Source: Rhynchopus euleeides (lineage: Eukaryota > Euglenozoa > Diplonemea > Diplonemida > Diplonemidae). Taken from it: 64,000 bases of DNA. Under the pieces are notes generated by a model. That model was not told the origin of the DNA. It saw only the letters and a program-made list of their open reading frames with translations, and ran no database searches. The first letter of the stretch is position 1. Every line of letters starts with the position of its first letter. The position numbers and the translations under genes were made by a program. Below are positions 36,401 to 46,968 of this stretch, in pieces. The stretch is from the NCBI GenBank assembly GCA_963210315.1, contig OY723268.1, positions 806,001 to 870,000 on the forward strand. Direction: 5' to 3'.

Positions 36401-36786
36401 TTGGAGTGGTCCCGGCTGTAGGAGGAATAGATCGAGAGGCGGCAGGTGGTGTAGTTCACAACGACGTAGGCTTTCTTCTTCTTCACCCCGAAGTTGCCGC
36501 TGACTACCCAGAGCTCTCCTGCCATCTCCGCCTCGTCGTTCTCCACGGAGCTGACCCGAAGAGATGTGTACCGTGGGGCGATCGCGCTCGACATGTTATC
36601 CCTCCGGTTGTTCGCCGCTGCCTGCAGCTCCGCCATGGCTGTCGCGCTGTCCCGCCTGCCGTGCCATCCCGGCGGCTCCACCGACACCGTGCTGCTCCGC
36701 CGCGCTCCGGGGGGCAGCGCCTGCGGGCCCTGCCATTCCCGCTGCTCCCCAGGCGCCAGGTCCCTCTGGGGTGGTGTGACGCTCAT
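16525..36786 (-). CDS. Giant PH-like/coiled-coil protein (~6,661 aa, two exons)
   Basis: Exon 1 runs 36786-18376 and exon 2 18099-16525 (TGA), joined in phase 0 across a 276-nt GT-AG intron. The open frame extends upstream to 36990 without an ATG; the first ATG is at 36786, though later in-frame methionines could also serve. Near the N-terminus is a PH-like domain: GELWVVSG, KKKKAYVVV, a serine-rich insertion, then the closing helix YRKWEAFLSAEE. Almost everything after is alpha-helical coiled coil rich in E, Q, A, L and K, with a 15-glutamine run, a six-unit 35-residue repeat and long near-identical blocks. Exon 2 continues the coiled coil and ends in a short Pro/Ser-rich tail. The plan suits a membrane-tethered or cytoskeletal scaffold such as a golgin- or centrosome-type protein, but no orthologue is recognised. 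No other introns are evident in the 18.4-kb first exon. Confidence 0.88.
18100..18375 (-). other. Intron of the giant coiled-coil gene
   Basis: Donor GTATGC at 18375 follows codons for DSLM; the acceptor CTTCTCCTCAG ends at 18100 after a pyrimidine tract. Unspliced, the frame would stop after 33 extra residues at 18274. Spliced, it continues as ASPAALLAGLDEAVARI into the second coiled-coil exon. Confidence 0.85.
25220..27610 (-). repeat. Three near-identical ~290-bp blocks within the coiled-coil gene
   Basis: Blocks starting near 25220, 26186 and 27332 (about 290 bp each) are almost the same at DNA level and encode the segment with EDRVLGLEEGMATSAEANTS and AAEDACAQEREALAAEKQAH. The wider region 23030-28440 is built from related shorter units (QQLQEARDSLTST, ESKTQVAQLQEEL, AAEKVQQLQGELAVMEE). 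Silent-site identity points to recent duplication or gene conversion. Confidence 0.85.
30973..31602 (-). repeat. Six tandem 35-residue repeats with 105-residue higher-order period
   Basis: Six contiguous units of 105 bp, each of the form EKADACTALQEKVESLEAGA plus 15 more residues. Units 1 and 4, 2 and 5, and 3 and 6 are the closest pairs, so three units were duplicated together. Thirty-five residues are five heptads, so copy-number change would leave the coiled-coil register intact. Confidence 0.9.
33421..33465 (-). repeat. Trinucleotide run encoding 15 glutamines
   Basis: Uninterrupted CTG on the plus strand (CAG sense) gives polyglutamine inside the coiled coil, between EGRP and GDDDA. Confidence 0.95.
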
Positions 36787-37302
36787 CCCGACACCCTGCC
36801 CCTGCTCCACTGGGCTCGGGGGTGCTCGGGAGGGTGGGGGGTGGGGGTGGGGGGGGCGGGCACCCCCCACCCGCCCTGGTGGTCCTCTTCTGTTCTGCAG
36901 CCGCCCCGCGTGCTGCCCCACCTGGGGTGTGGTGTGGTGGTGGTGGTGGCGGCGGGGGCAATTGCCAAAAAAAAAGGGATGCCGCTCCAAACTTCCGATC
37001 CCAGTTGCGATGAGAGACCCTGGGTGCGTGTGCTGGTCGGAAATGATAAGTCGGGGAAGGGAGGGGTGGAGCTATTCCTGGGGGTCCGTCACCAAGACCC
37101 CCGCTCGCAGCAACCACTGGGCAACCTACGGCCCGTGATTTCGTCGTGATTTGCTCACTCGTTCCTTTTTTTTTTTGGTTCGCTTTTATTTGCATCTTGC
37201 CATCAAGCCGGCAAATCCACAGGTTGCAGCGCGGTGCCGAGAGTGGGCTAGTCAGACACGGGCGCTACACACAGGTCGGGAATGGGGGGAGGGAGTGGGG
37301 GG

Positions 37303-37342
37303 TTTGATTGTCGAGAGTCGAGGAGGAAATGCAAGTCTCCCC
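37303..37342 (-). mobile_element. SINE-like micro-insertion, copy 2 (strongly truncated)
   Basis: Core TTTGATTGTCGAGAGTCGAG followed by GCAAGTCTCC. It is flanked by similar purine tracts, GGGGAGGGAGTGGGG on the left and GGGGAAGGGAGGGGG on the right. Confidence 0.35.
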
Positions 37343-37502
37343 GGGGAAGGGAGGGGGGGGGGGTGCGGGGGGATGGTGAGCGGGGGCAACAACCCCAACA
37401 CGGCACACTTTGCAAGGCCCATGTGGCAAGCGGTTTGACAAGTGGAGCTGTTATGACAGGTGGCACTCATCAAATGGCAAGCGCCCGCTTGCGAGGGGGG
37501 GG

Positions 37503-37565
37503 TTTGATCGTCGAGAGTGAATGGAAAAGTAAGTCGCCCAGCACATTCTCGCAATGTTAGTCCTT
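37503..37565 (-). mobile_element. SINE-like micro-insertion, copy 3 (full ~62 bp)
   Basis: Runs from TTTGATCGTCGAGAGTGAA to CGCAATGTTAGTCC. The flanks are direct repeats CCGCTTGCGAGGGGGGG (37485-37502) and CCGCTTGCGAAGGGGGGG (from 37566). The copy at 52373-52435 matches almost base for base. Confidence 0.6.
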
Positions 37566-39449
37566 CCGCTTGCGAAGGGGGGGGAATTTTTTTTGACAAG
37601 TGTTTTGCATCGCTGGTACCCCTCCCCTCCCCTCCCCTCCCCACCCATTCCCAGCAAGCATTGTTGACATGCCTATCCATGCTGAACCAACTTGCAGTAA
37701 CTTCAATTCTTTCCCTCCTTCCTCCATGGATTTGCACTTCTGGTTTCGATGCAGCGGCGCTTCCACATACACACCACTTTACCTTATACTACACACCAGA
37801 GGAAGGTCTGCATAAGGGGGCAGCAGGCACACTCTTCCATCAGGGCCGGAGGGGGAGGGGGGGGCGGTCGCGAAAAGTAGAAGATACCCAAGCAGAGAGC
37901 TGGCCTCTCGCTCGGTTTTCCAATCAGAGGGTGGGGGGGTGGGGGGGTGGGTGGGTTGGGTGGATGTGATGGCAGATGAACCTTATCGAGAGAACACGGG
38001 GTGGCTGTCCTTCCAGCCCTTGGGGCAGGCAGGAAAGGTCTCTGTCAATCCCGAAGGAAGAGGGGGGGTGGGTGGGGCAGGTGGGGCAGGTGGGTCGCAC
38101 GTATTGCTGGGAGAAGGTAGAGGGGCTAGCACAATACGCGCGCCTGCTTCCCCCCCCCCCCCCCACCCCCCCCTGCCCCACCCCAGAGCAACGCGCGTGA
38201 AAACTCTTGATCCGCTTCAGGGAGGGAGGGTGTGGGATGTCTGTAGCCCGAAGAACTGTTCGAGGGGCTAACCTCAAAATTGATAACAAGAAGAAAAAAA
38301 AACACGCACACCCTCATTTGCTTGAGGTGAGGGACCTTGTGTCATCTTTTTCTCTCTCTCACCACCAGGACTCAACGTTGGCATGGTATTGAACGGTGTG
38401 GGATGGGGAGGGGGCGGGGGGTGTATCAAACGGCAACACAACGGGGCGGGAGGTTTGCACGGACACAGCAAGGCGGGGAGAGGGGGGGGGGGGGCGATTG
38501 TGCCGTGCACACTTTCCAGCCCTGCGAGACACCCCCACAGAATACCCTTTTCTTCCAAATGCGAAACAGAGATCACGTGGCGTGAGACAGAAAAAGCCAC
38601 AAGCGTGACACAACACAACAACAGATATCCAACCTGGCTTCGCGAAGGGCAGCAGATGCCTGGTGCCGACTCAATCCCAGATCGATCTATCAAGGACACA
38701 CATAATAAGCGGCATGCTGCTGTGGCACAGCCGCCCAAACTCATGCCGCAGTGCCCACCCTGATTTGTATTTCGACACACCGATTTTTGCCCCCCCCACC
38801 TCCCGCCCACACCCGCCAAAAAAATATTCTTTTTTTGGCGCTGAGCGAAACACGAGAGAAGCACAACACATCAGATAGAGAGAGAGAGAGGGGGGGGGAT
38901 CAACTGACACCCAAGACAGAGGGGTTAGGGCGATGCGACAGGGTGATGACGCCACCACTGCTCACACACCCCCTCCCCCCCAGTATGTAACCCACGGTGG
39001 GCGAAACAGAACACAGAACCGAACGGAGGATATCACTTTGGGGTCGCAATGTCCTATCCACTCTTGGATGATTTAAACGTTTGGTTTTCTTCTCACACCG
39101 CTCCTCTGTAGAGAGGGGGGGGGGGGGTGCTGTCTCGGGTTCTTCTGGACACACAGGGGGATGCTCTATGTATATACATGCAGGGAGCCTTCACTCTGTC
39201 AAACTGTGCGGGCATGTCTCCTGTATTGTGAGGCGGCTCACTTTACAGCCTTTTTCCGCACACTCGTGTGAGCAGAAAGTTACCCACTGCAGCAAGCATC
39301 CAAACGTGCTCTATGCACTAACCCCACCCTTCATCAGGCTCAGGGTGTGATTATCATTTCAGGGTTTGTGTGTAGAAGCGTCAACGCACCAACAAACAAA
39401 ATACAGGCTAAGAGCGGTTGCTGCTGAATGGTGAAGTGACTTTTGTGAC

Positions 39450-39565
39450 AAACGCACCGTGATCACGGAAGGCGTTCAGAACTGAAAAGGTTGCATTGGG
39501 GTGCAACGTTTTGTTCACCTGCACTCCGCGCCCCAACGGCGGCCAGAAGGCTTGCACAAACAAAA
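39450..39565 (-). repeat. Dispersed ~125-bp repeat, copy 2 (inverted)
   Basis: Complement matches 11160-11285 with a few substitutions and short indels. Nothing in it looks coding. Confidence 0.6.
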
Positions 39566-41821
39566 CAAAAGAAACCCGGCAATCCTTTTTGAGCGAAACC
39601 TCTCACAGTGGCCTTCGGGGAGTGGATTGCCCCGGTGAATCCAACATCCGCGCGGCTCAAACTCGACCCGCCGAGCGTAGGCATCCGCCATACCCAAGCC
39701 GGCACAACACCTGAGGGAAACAGATAGAGGTGTTGTGCGGCAATAGCGTAGCAATCGTGTTTCCTTCTGCCTGGTTTGATGTGTTCACGCTTCCACGCCT
39801 GCCGCTTTGATGTGGGTGTGGGATCACATTTGAATACAAGATAGGTAGACGCACAGAAAAGGAAGAAGGGTCGTCGGAAGCACCCGAACACTTTACGATT
39901 CATGCATGTGCTAAAGGGGGGGGGGGGGAATAAGACGACACGGGGCAATCCGCCGGTGGAAGTGCAAGAAAGAAGGAAAACGCCCTGGTGGGGCCACAGA
40001 ACTCCCAACAAAGTAGAAACATATTCTGAGGGTTCGGCACGAAAACAGAGCGAGCGTGCCCGGCATAACACAGGAAGGACGCTTCGGGACACTCAGTGGG
40101 ACACTTTGTGGCAGAGAACGCACACCACCTCTCGTAGTATATGTAGCTTTGGGTTTAGCGGGCTGGGCATGGAGAAGTGTTCTCTGAAGGCGACAGGCAA
40201 CAGCGTGATAACCAATCCCGCTGTACACTTCACCCATCGGAGCCCATTCGAGGGGGTGTCTATTGTGTTGGAAGACTAACATGGAATCATCCTTCCATAG
40301 CGGGCCCGGTTATCATGTTGTGTAACTCTAGGGGACACTCTGCGATGCCAGCACGCTAGCCCAAACTACAGTGCGAGTCATCGATATTTTTTCGAACTGA
40401 AACTGACTCGACGCAGCGTTCAGTATCCTGCACACATGCATTAGGCACTATTTTGAACAACACAAAGAACTGCAACACCAAACCCCCCCCTTTCAGAATT
40501 TGTGAATTTCCCGAAAAGCCTTAGAGAGACAACCGGTGAAACAAAAAGGCGTGACCCGCCGTAAAGCCTGGTTTCCTTTGTAGAAAAAAAAACCCCCCAC
40601 CACAGCAAAGTTAAAGCAGTAGAAGTCATCCCTGTGATTGGAAGATTGTACAAACACTGGGGAGGGGGGGGAGGGGACTGGAGAGCAGGGGGGTATGATT
40701 TGAACAACGAAAGGAGGGGGGGGGGGGTGACATACACTAAAAGGAGGAACATCTGTCGGCGGGAGGGCGGGGGGAGGGGGTAATGATTCAGCTCGGGAGG
40801 GACATCGATTTCTGGCGGGTATCTGTTGTTCCACACACGTTGGTACATCCCGTTCGAAAACCAAGCATACACCCACACCCACACACATGTAGGACATTCG
40901 GTGCTGGAACCACCGCGGATTTGCCACCAGACGAGCGAGGGGAAAACTTGTGGCTGTTCCAGGTCTGTTTAGGGCTTTGACTGAAATCGCAACCCACTCA
41001 CGCCTCGTTCCCCTTTCGAGTTGCGTCCGAATATACCGTGCCACCACACCGCTGCTCAACATAAATATTATTATGCTTTCGCTGAGAGTGCTGGCCGCTC
41101 CTAGCACACCGCAGACCACCCGAGACTCGGTTGGGTGGCGATGGGCTGGTGGTGAGGTTGATGGAAAGAGATCGCGTTGGAGGGAAGGTGGGAAGGGGGG
41201 GGGGGGGTGGGGGAGTTGCGCGCATCATTGCGATGGAATCCAAATCGCAGCGCCTGCACACCAAGCTATATGAAATGGGTGAACGTCACGACCGGGGTAC
41301 AGGGAAAGGGGGGGGGGGGGGGGGTGTGTCACTGCCGAGGGAGAGCGAAAAGCAAAGCAAGTCACCCAACACCCTCTGGAAATGCCTGCCTTTTTGTAAG
41401 CCACTGCACCATGTATGTCGCACAGGGAAACTGTGCACATCGCACTCGCCGGCAAGATAACTAGTTATCTGGCGAGTGGACTAACGACGGTGATGTGTCT
41501 AAGCCGAGGGATTGCTCTTTACTTTCGAGTGGATCGCTCGTCAGACAACCAGCTTTTTAAAAAAAACACAACGACTCACCACACTCGTCAAACTAGAAAC
41601 TCGGGCGCCGTTATGCACAACGGGAAGGGGAGGGGAGGTGGTGTTTGTTCGGTACTGCAGCATGGCTCACCTCAGAGGGGGGTCAGGGTTAGGGATGGTT
41701 CTGCGGAGAGAGAGGGGGGGGGGGGGTGGGGTGGGGTGGGGTGGGGTGGGGTGATTTATTTCGATTTTCAGCAGGGGCAAGAGAGGGGAGGGGTGGGAAG
41801 GGGTCTTACGAGGCAAAAAAT

Positions 41822-41843
41822 ATTGAACGATTTTGAACGGTTT
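41822..41843 (-). repeat. Inverted match to the retrotransposon 3' tail
   Basis: The complement reads CCGTTCAAAATCGTTCAATA, matching the doubled TCGTTCAAAA tail of the element ending near 2820. Upstream similarity fades quickly, as in a severely 5'-truncated copy. Confidence 0.35.
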
Positions 41844-42365
41844 TTAAGCACGCGTGTGAGGGGGGTGGGGGGTGGGGGGTGGGAAGGGTGCGGCATACCA
41901 CAGCTGCAAATAACCAAACGTGCAATATCCAGGGCACATCCCCATATAGGAAAGCGATACGCTGTTCAGTAGCAACTGATATTTCTGGGGTTTCGTTTTC
42001 AATTATTGCCAACGTGTTTGCAGCCGAAACGTCGCCAAGGCGAACGCCACGTCGGACCACTCGTGTATTCAGTTTGTTTTCGAGGTAGGGTTTGAGGTTC
42101 TTCTGCACAGCCGAGAAAACCCTACGAAACACACCTCGCCGAGAGCACTTTTGATTGCTGGTTGAGGCGTGCCAATTCCTGATTTCGCACAGGTATGCGA
42201 GAGACACAATCAGTACCTCACCACCTCACCCCACCCCCACCCCTACCCCCCGCTGGGGTTGGGTTGTGTCAGCAAAGCGTGACAACAACAGGGGTGGAGC
42301 TTGGGGGGTTTTTTCGGGTCAGCTGACCTGATTTTCTGCAGGCCCTCACAAAAAATCAGGTCAGG

Positions 42366-44041
42366 CATGGTTGCATAACGGCCGTTTTAAAAAATCCCTT
42401 GTATTTTGTGGACTTGCAAAAACGGCCGCTGATTTTCAGCATTTTAAAAAACAGCCGTTTTTTTTACCTGGGAATTTTGTATGGGGCGTGGGTCAGCAGG
42501 CGAGATCCCACCACCAGGAGTGCCTCCCCACTGCAAGGGATACCCTGCAGCAAGCATTGTGAGCGCGCCTTCAAGTACGATGCGAAGAGTTCAGACTTCG
42601 TGGACCACTTTGACGGACCGCGCCATATCAAGAAGAAGAAGAACGCAGCGTTGAAAGTGCAGAGCCAGGGAAACAGCTGGCGCTGTCGGAGTGCGATACC
42701 CTCAGTGGCAGGCTTGCAACTTCGGATCGCCCGGGGTGCGTTGTTCACCGGATCACCGGCTGGCATGGTGCATGATGCTGTCAAGAAGTGTGTCCCGAGG
42801 AGGGGCTGAACATGGTTGCGGCCAATCTAGGCAGGTGTGTCGTGGATGACCGTGCAGGCAGAGGTGAGTGTCGCTCACTGGCATCAGGGCTCTTGCGACA
42901 GAGCTTTCCCTTGATCTCGGCGACAGCACCCCGGCTGAGAAGGACACCGCCTTCGTTGATTTATTCCCGAAGGCACGGGCGATCATCCCGGGCAATATGC
43001 AGCACCAGCTGGATGGGTTCACGACCGCACTGGCGCTGAAGGATGTGCTGTGCCACATCTCTGACGCAGCTGAGAGGGAGAAGCAGGCGAGCAAGACGGC
43101 ACCACCGGCCGTGCGATCCCGCTTCTCTCCGACACACACTACCTGCACCGCTTGAGTGGATCTGCACCTTGCACCACGTCCCCGGGCATTTATACAATCT
43201 TCCGGGCCCGCTGCAGGACAGCGGCCCTGCTACGTGTGCGTCGCTTCTGCGGTTGGCAGAGATGCCCACGAAATCGGTGGGCTCGAGTCCCACCTGCAGG
43301 CCGCCGTCCGCCTGACGGCACCCCTCGCATCGCTGCTCCAGAAGTACTGCGATGCGCAGCTGGGTGTGCCAACGGCGTGCCCCTGTCGACGCAGTGTACA
43401 CCGACATTGAGAATGTCATCGAGAAAGTGTCTGAGGTGGGGAAGTACGACCCCCCAGTGCCCCTGGCAGGGGAGCTGGCCTGGGCTGGCGACCGCATGCG
43501 CAGAAGGTGGGACGGCACGGAATCAGGGAAGTCCTTCTGGTTTGCGGTCCGCCGTCTGTGCCCGCGTACGGCCGCATGAGTCGTAGGGGTGTCAGAACTC
43601 CGGTGCCACCTCCCCTCTGTTTCGGGGAGGTTACGAGCAGGGCCTGGGTGATCTACGACTAGGCCACCACGTTCCGAGGGTGTGCTGGATTTCTGGGACA
43701 ACCCGGGGGCGAACCGGGCTGCTACACTCCTCTCTGCTCTCGGGTGTCTGCTGCTTGTCGAGCGACAGGCAGGGCGGAAGCCATTTTTCTTTGTACAGTC
43801 GACAGAGAATCGCAGTGCCCAATGCCATGTGTAGGCAACAGGGAGTTGTCAAGTGTGTTCCCTCAGCTCGGTACGGTAAGCAGGAGGCGAATCTCCAAAG
43901 GAAAATAGGAGGGGGAAAAAAACGGCCGTTTTTTCGCCAACAAAACATGAAAACGGCCGTTTTTATATTTCGGTAGCGGGAACTGAGGTAGTGAATTCTC
44001 AGAAAATCCACTCCCTCCATGACGGCCGTTATGACACTATG
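42366..44041 (+). mobile_element. Decayed DNA transposon with zinc-finger fragment and AACGGCCGTT palindromes
   Basis: Ends are CATGGTTGCATAACGGCCGT and, on the complement at the right, CATAGTGTCATAACGGCCGT (17 of 20 identical). A 6-bp direct repeat GTCAGG flanks it exactly (42360-42365 and 44042-44047). Copies of the CGGCCGTTTT palindrome cluster near both ends, like subterminal transposase-binding sites. Around 42540-42660 a frame encodes CSKHCERAFKY ... FVDHFDGPRHIKKKK, a C2H2/BED-like zinc finger. Further frames to 43579 are shifted against each other, so the transposase is broken. Superfamily is uncertain; hAT-like is the best guess, but hAT normally duplicates 8 bp. Confidence 0.6.
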
Positions 44042-44212
44042 GTCAGGGGTAAAAAGAAAAAAAATATAGATTTTCGGGAAACCGGAAAAGTTGGCTCCTC
44101 GCCTTGGGGTCTCAAGGTGACCAGGAGGCGTTTCGTGAGCAAAGTGACCCCAGCGACATGAGCACAGGCCTCAAACAGTCACAATAGAGGACAAATGAAG
44201 CTGCCCAACCCG

Positions 44213-44560
44213 TACCGTGCAACAGACGTTTACAACCGTTTCCTCCGGCGGCTGGGGGGCTCCGCCCCCCAGACCCCCCTGTGGCATGTGCCTGTCTTGT
44301 ACCCAAGCCCTTTACATCAGGGAATGGAGTACAGACCGCCTCAGTATCCTCAGGAGGACGCAGCCAACTCACACAGAATCCGTACGCCCGCAAGTCACAT
44401 ATGTTCACTACCGTGGCCTCCGGCGGCTGGGGGCTCCGCCCCCCAGACCCCCCCTATGGCATGTGTTTGTCTTGTAACCAAGTCCTTGCGCGTCCGGGGC
44501 TGCATCTCAGTTCCGGTACCCTCGCGGGAGGCTGGGCCCGAGCACTGATCTCTGAGACGA
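44213..44560 (+). repeat. Dispersed hairpin repeat, two tandem units
   Basis: Both units carry CCTCCGGCGGCTGGGG then the G/C stem-loop and AGACCCCCC, followed by GTCTTGTAACCAAG-like sequence. The second extends into CCCTCGCGGGAGGCTGGGCC, also found at 55640-55700 in the other orientation, so the full unit is roughly 200 bp. Confidence 0.7.
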
Positions 44561-44589
44561 ACCGGGGGGGAACCCATTCAGTGAGAAAA

Positions 44590-44645
44590 TCCTCACCGGG
44601 GGACGCGACGAGCACGGCCAAAAATTGTTCAAAATCGTTCAAAAT
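44590..44645 (+). repeat. Truncated copy of the retrotransposon 3' terminus
   Basis: Nearly identical to 2771-2820, with one C to T change in the first tail unit. Sequence on both sides is unrelated to that around 2.8 kb. Confidence 0.55.
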
Positions 44646-44868
44646 TGGCTGACCCGATCTGACCCGATCCAGCCCGCAACCCCAAATTTCAACCTCCACC
44701 CCTGGACAACAAGCCAAGAAAAAAAAATGCTGCCAAGAATTGCCTTGTTGGAACAGGTATCGACGCAACAAAAGAAATGAATGGTATATTCCCCCCTATT
44801 CCCCCACACCCACAGGCATGGCCAGCACTTCTTGCAGAAGGGGGTCACGCGAGGCAACATACAGTCAT

Positions 44869-45594
44869 CCAACAAACATTGGTGGGGTAAAAACCCACCT
44901 TAGCTCCAAAAAATCCTAAAATCCACCTTAGTTTTTACCCCACCAATGTTTTTAACCCACCAATGTTGCTACCCCACCAATGTTTTTACCCCACGGCAGC
45001 AGAACACAATGGAGATTTTTTCAGAACTGTGGTGGGTGGGGTGAGTGCCTCATACGTCGCACGGTGCCTACGCGATCACAGTTTGGTTGGGGGCGTGGGC
45101 TGATTGGGAGGCGGGGCGTGTGGGAGGGGGCGGGGGGTTGGGGACGGCTATCCTGCAAAGCGCAGCTCTCTCATCAGCACCAGCAGAACAGCAGGTACCG
45201 ACACCAGTAACCAGAAGTGTATACGCCATTGCATTCCGTACCCTGTGTCGGTACCTGCTGTTCTGCTGATGCTGAGGAGAGCTGCGCTTTGCAAGATAGC
45301 CGTCCCCAACCCCCCGCCCCCTCCCACACGCCCCGCCTCCCAACCAGCCCACGCCTCAACCACACTGTGATCGCGTAGGCACCGTGCGACGTATGAGGCA
45401 CTCACCCCACCCACCACAGTTCTGAAAAAATCTGCATTGTGTTCTGCTGCCTAGGGGTAAAAACATCGGTGGGTTAAAAACATTGGTGGGGTAATAACCC
45501 ACCTTAGCTCTGAGAAATCCTGAAATCCACCTTAGTTTTTACCCCACCAATGTTTTTACCCCACCAACATTTTTACCCCACCAATGTTTGTTGG
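44869..45594. mobile_element. Foldback element with ~330-bp inverted arms
   Basis: Begins CCAACAAACATTGGTGGGGT and ends with the complement. Arms run roughly 44869-45205 and 45235-45594 and meet at a ~30-bp centre. The ends contain iterated ACCCCACCAATGTTTTT units in both orientations. No target duplication is obvious and nothing coding is recognised; superfamily unknown. Confidence 0.7.
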
Positions 45595-45791
45595 ACAACT
45601 GTAATCGGCTTGGCTTTCAAAGCACACACCCCACCACCACCCCACCCCCACCCCCCCCCCCCCCCACACACACACACTTCGGAGAGAAACACCCTTGTGC
45701 CACAGAGCGGTGGTGTGTGTGTGTGCGAGACTACTGAGTTTGCCTCGTCATCACCACCACCACCGCAACCACCGCAACCCCCCCCCCCCTA

Positions 45792-46939
45792 GGGGGGGTC
45801 AAATGGGGGTGACAAACACGATTTTTCAAAAAACCGGCGCAGAGGCCCCAAAGCCCCCGTAAACCCTCCAAACCCCCCCAGATCGGTCCGGAAACCCATC
45901 GAACCCCACTTTTCCACCATTCCGGGCACCTCAGGTGCCCGAATTGGGGTACCTAAATTTTGTGCCACCGTTTGGTACCGGACAGTGCCACTGTGTGGGA
46001 GGTTGGAAAAGAAAATGCCCCAACACACCACATCTGAGGGTTGCAATGCATGTTGCTTGCCAACCACGTCATCCGGTGGGTGTCAGGCGCTATGTAGGTG
46101 GCATGAGCCAGGTCTTCGATGTGTTCTGGCTTGTATATGTACCTCCCTGCCTGCGGCACAGGCACTGCCTTTGTCCCCCACACCAGCCACAGAGAGCGTA
46201 TTGTACTCGGTCCACAGTTGCTGATTCATTGTGATGCGTTGTATCCTCGAGTGAACGTCACACACTAGTGGCACCACCACCCGCCATCCGAGAGCTGTAT
46301 TGACTTTGCGCCCTTCCGTTGCATTCACCTCGCCACGCATATTGCACCGTTCAGTACCAGTGCTCTTGGGCCAGGCAAAGTAGACCGCAGCAACTACCAA
46401 TTCTGGCACAATGGGTACCACGACAGCGCACTTCGTGTGTTCCCGGAATGTACAGCTCGTGTTGCAACAGTCGTTGTCAACACATCCCGGTTGTGGAGCA
46501 CTGCTGCACAGGAATCACACGACCATCTGGACTTGTTCCGTACCTACAGGCAGCCTCCCGGTGCATGGTGGCAGGGAGGTACATATACAAGCCAGAACTC
46601 ATCGAAGACCTGGCTAATGCCACCTACATAGCGCCTGACACCCACCGGATGACGTGGTTGGCAAGCAACATGCATTGCAACCCTCAGATGTGGTGTGTTG
46701 GGGCATTTTCTTTTCCAACCTCCCACACAGTGGCACTGTACGGTACCAAACGGTGGCACAAAATTTAGGTACCCCAATTCGGGCACCTGAGGTGCCCGGA
46801 ATGGTGGAAAAGTGGGGTTCGATGGGTTTCCGGACCGATCTGGGGGGGTTTGGAGGGTTTACGGGGGCTTTGGGGCCTCTGCGCCGGTTTTTTGAAAAAT
46901 CGTGTTTGTCCACGTAAAAGGGTGGCATTTGACCCCCCC
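45792..46939 (-). mobile_element. Long-TIR transposon with G7 ends at a TA site, copy B
   Basis: Inverted relative to copy A at 15291-16437 and almost identical to it over ~1.15 kb. TA flanks it at 45790-45791 and 46940-46941, inside a C run on both sides. The stop codon of the TLDc gene is only about 27 bp beyond its right end, so it probably lies in that gene's 3' untranslated region. Open frames inside come partly from the inverted arms and match no known transposase. Confidence 0.75.
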
Positions 46940-46968
46940 TACCCCCCCCCCCCCCACCTCTCACCCCT

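Larger units (their letters stand above)
36787..42365. other. Long intergenic region with repeats, no recognisable gene
   Basis: Contains the upstream region of the giant gene, two micro-insertions (37303-37342 and 37503-37565), a GA run (38876-38892), many G/C runs (for example 38150-38164, 41195-41206, 41311-41325, 41716-41728), a copy of the ~125-bp dispersed repeat and an inverted retrotransposon-tail match at 41822-41843. A frame of 209 codons at 39463-40092 (-) resembles nothing and overlaps the dispersed repeat. Confidence 0.5.
44042..44868. other. Repeat-dominated intergenic DNA
   Basis: Contains two tandem hairpin-repeat units (44213-44300, 44398-44560) and a retrotransposon-tail copy (44590-44645). 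No gene seen. Confidence 0.6.

Noticed and set aside
36787..36990. N-terminal extension of the giant protein to 36990
   Set aside because: The frame is open but starts with TTG, has no ATG, and encodes a His/Pro-rich low-complexity stretch; ATG at 36786 is preferred.
39463..40092. 209-codon minus-strand frame
   Set aside because: Overlaps a dispersed repeat and has no domain or ATG-linked signal; likely chance.
44869..45594. TA or 8-bp target duplication for the foldback element
   Set aside because: Flanks ACAGTCAT and ACAACTGT do not match as direct repeats, so no superfamily was assigned.
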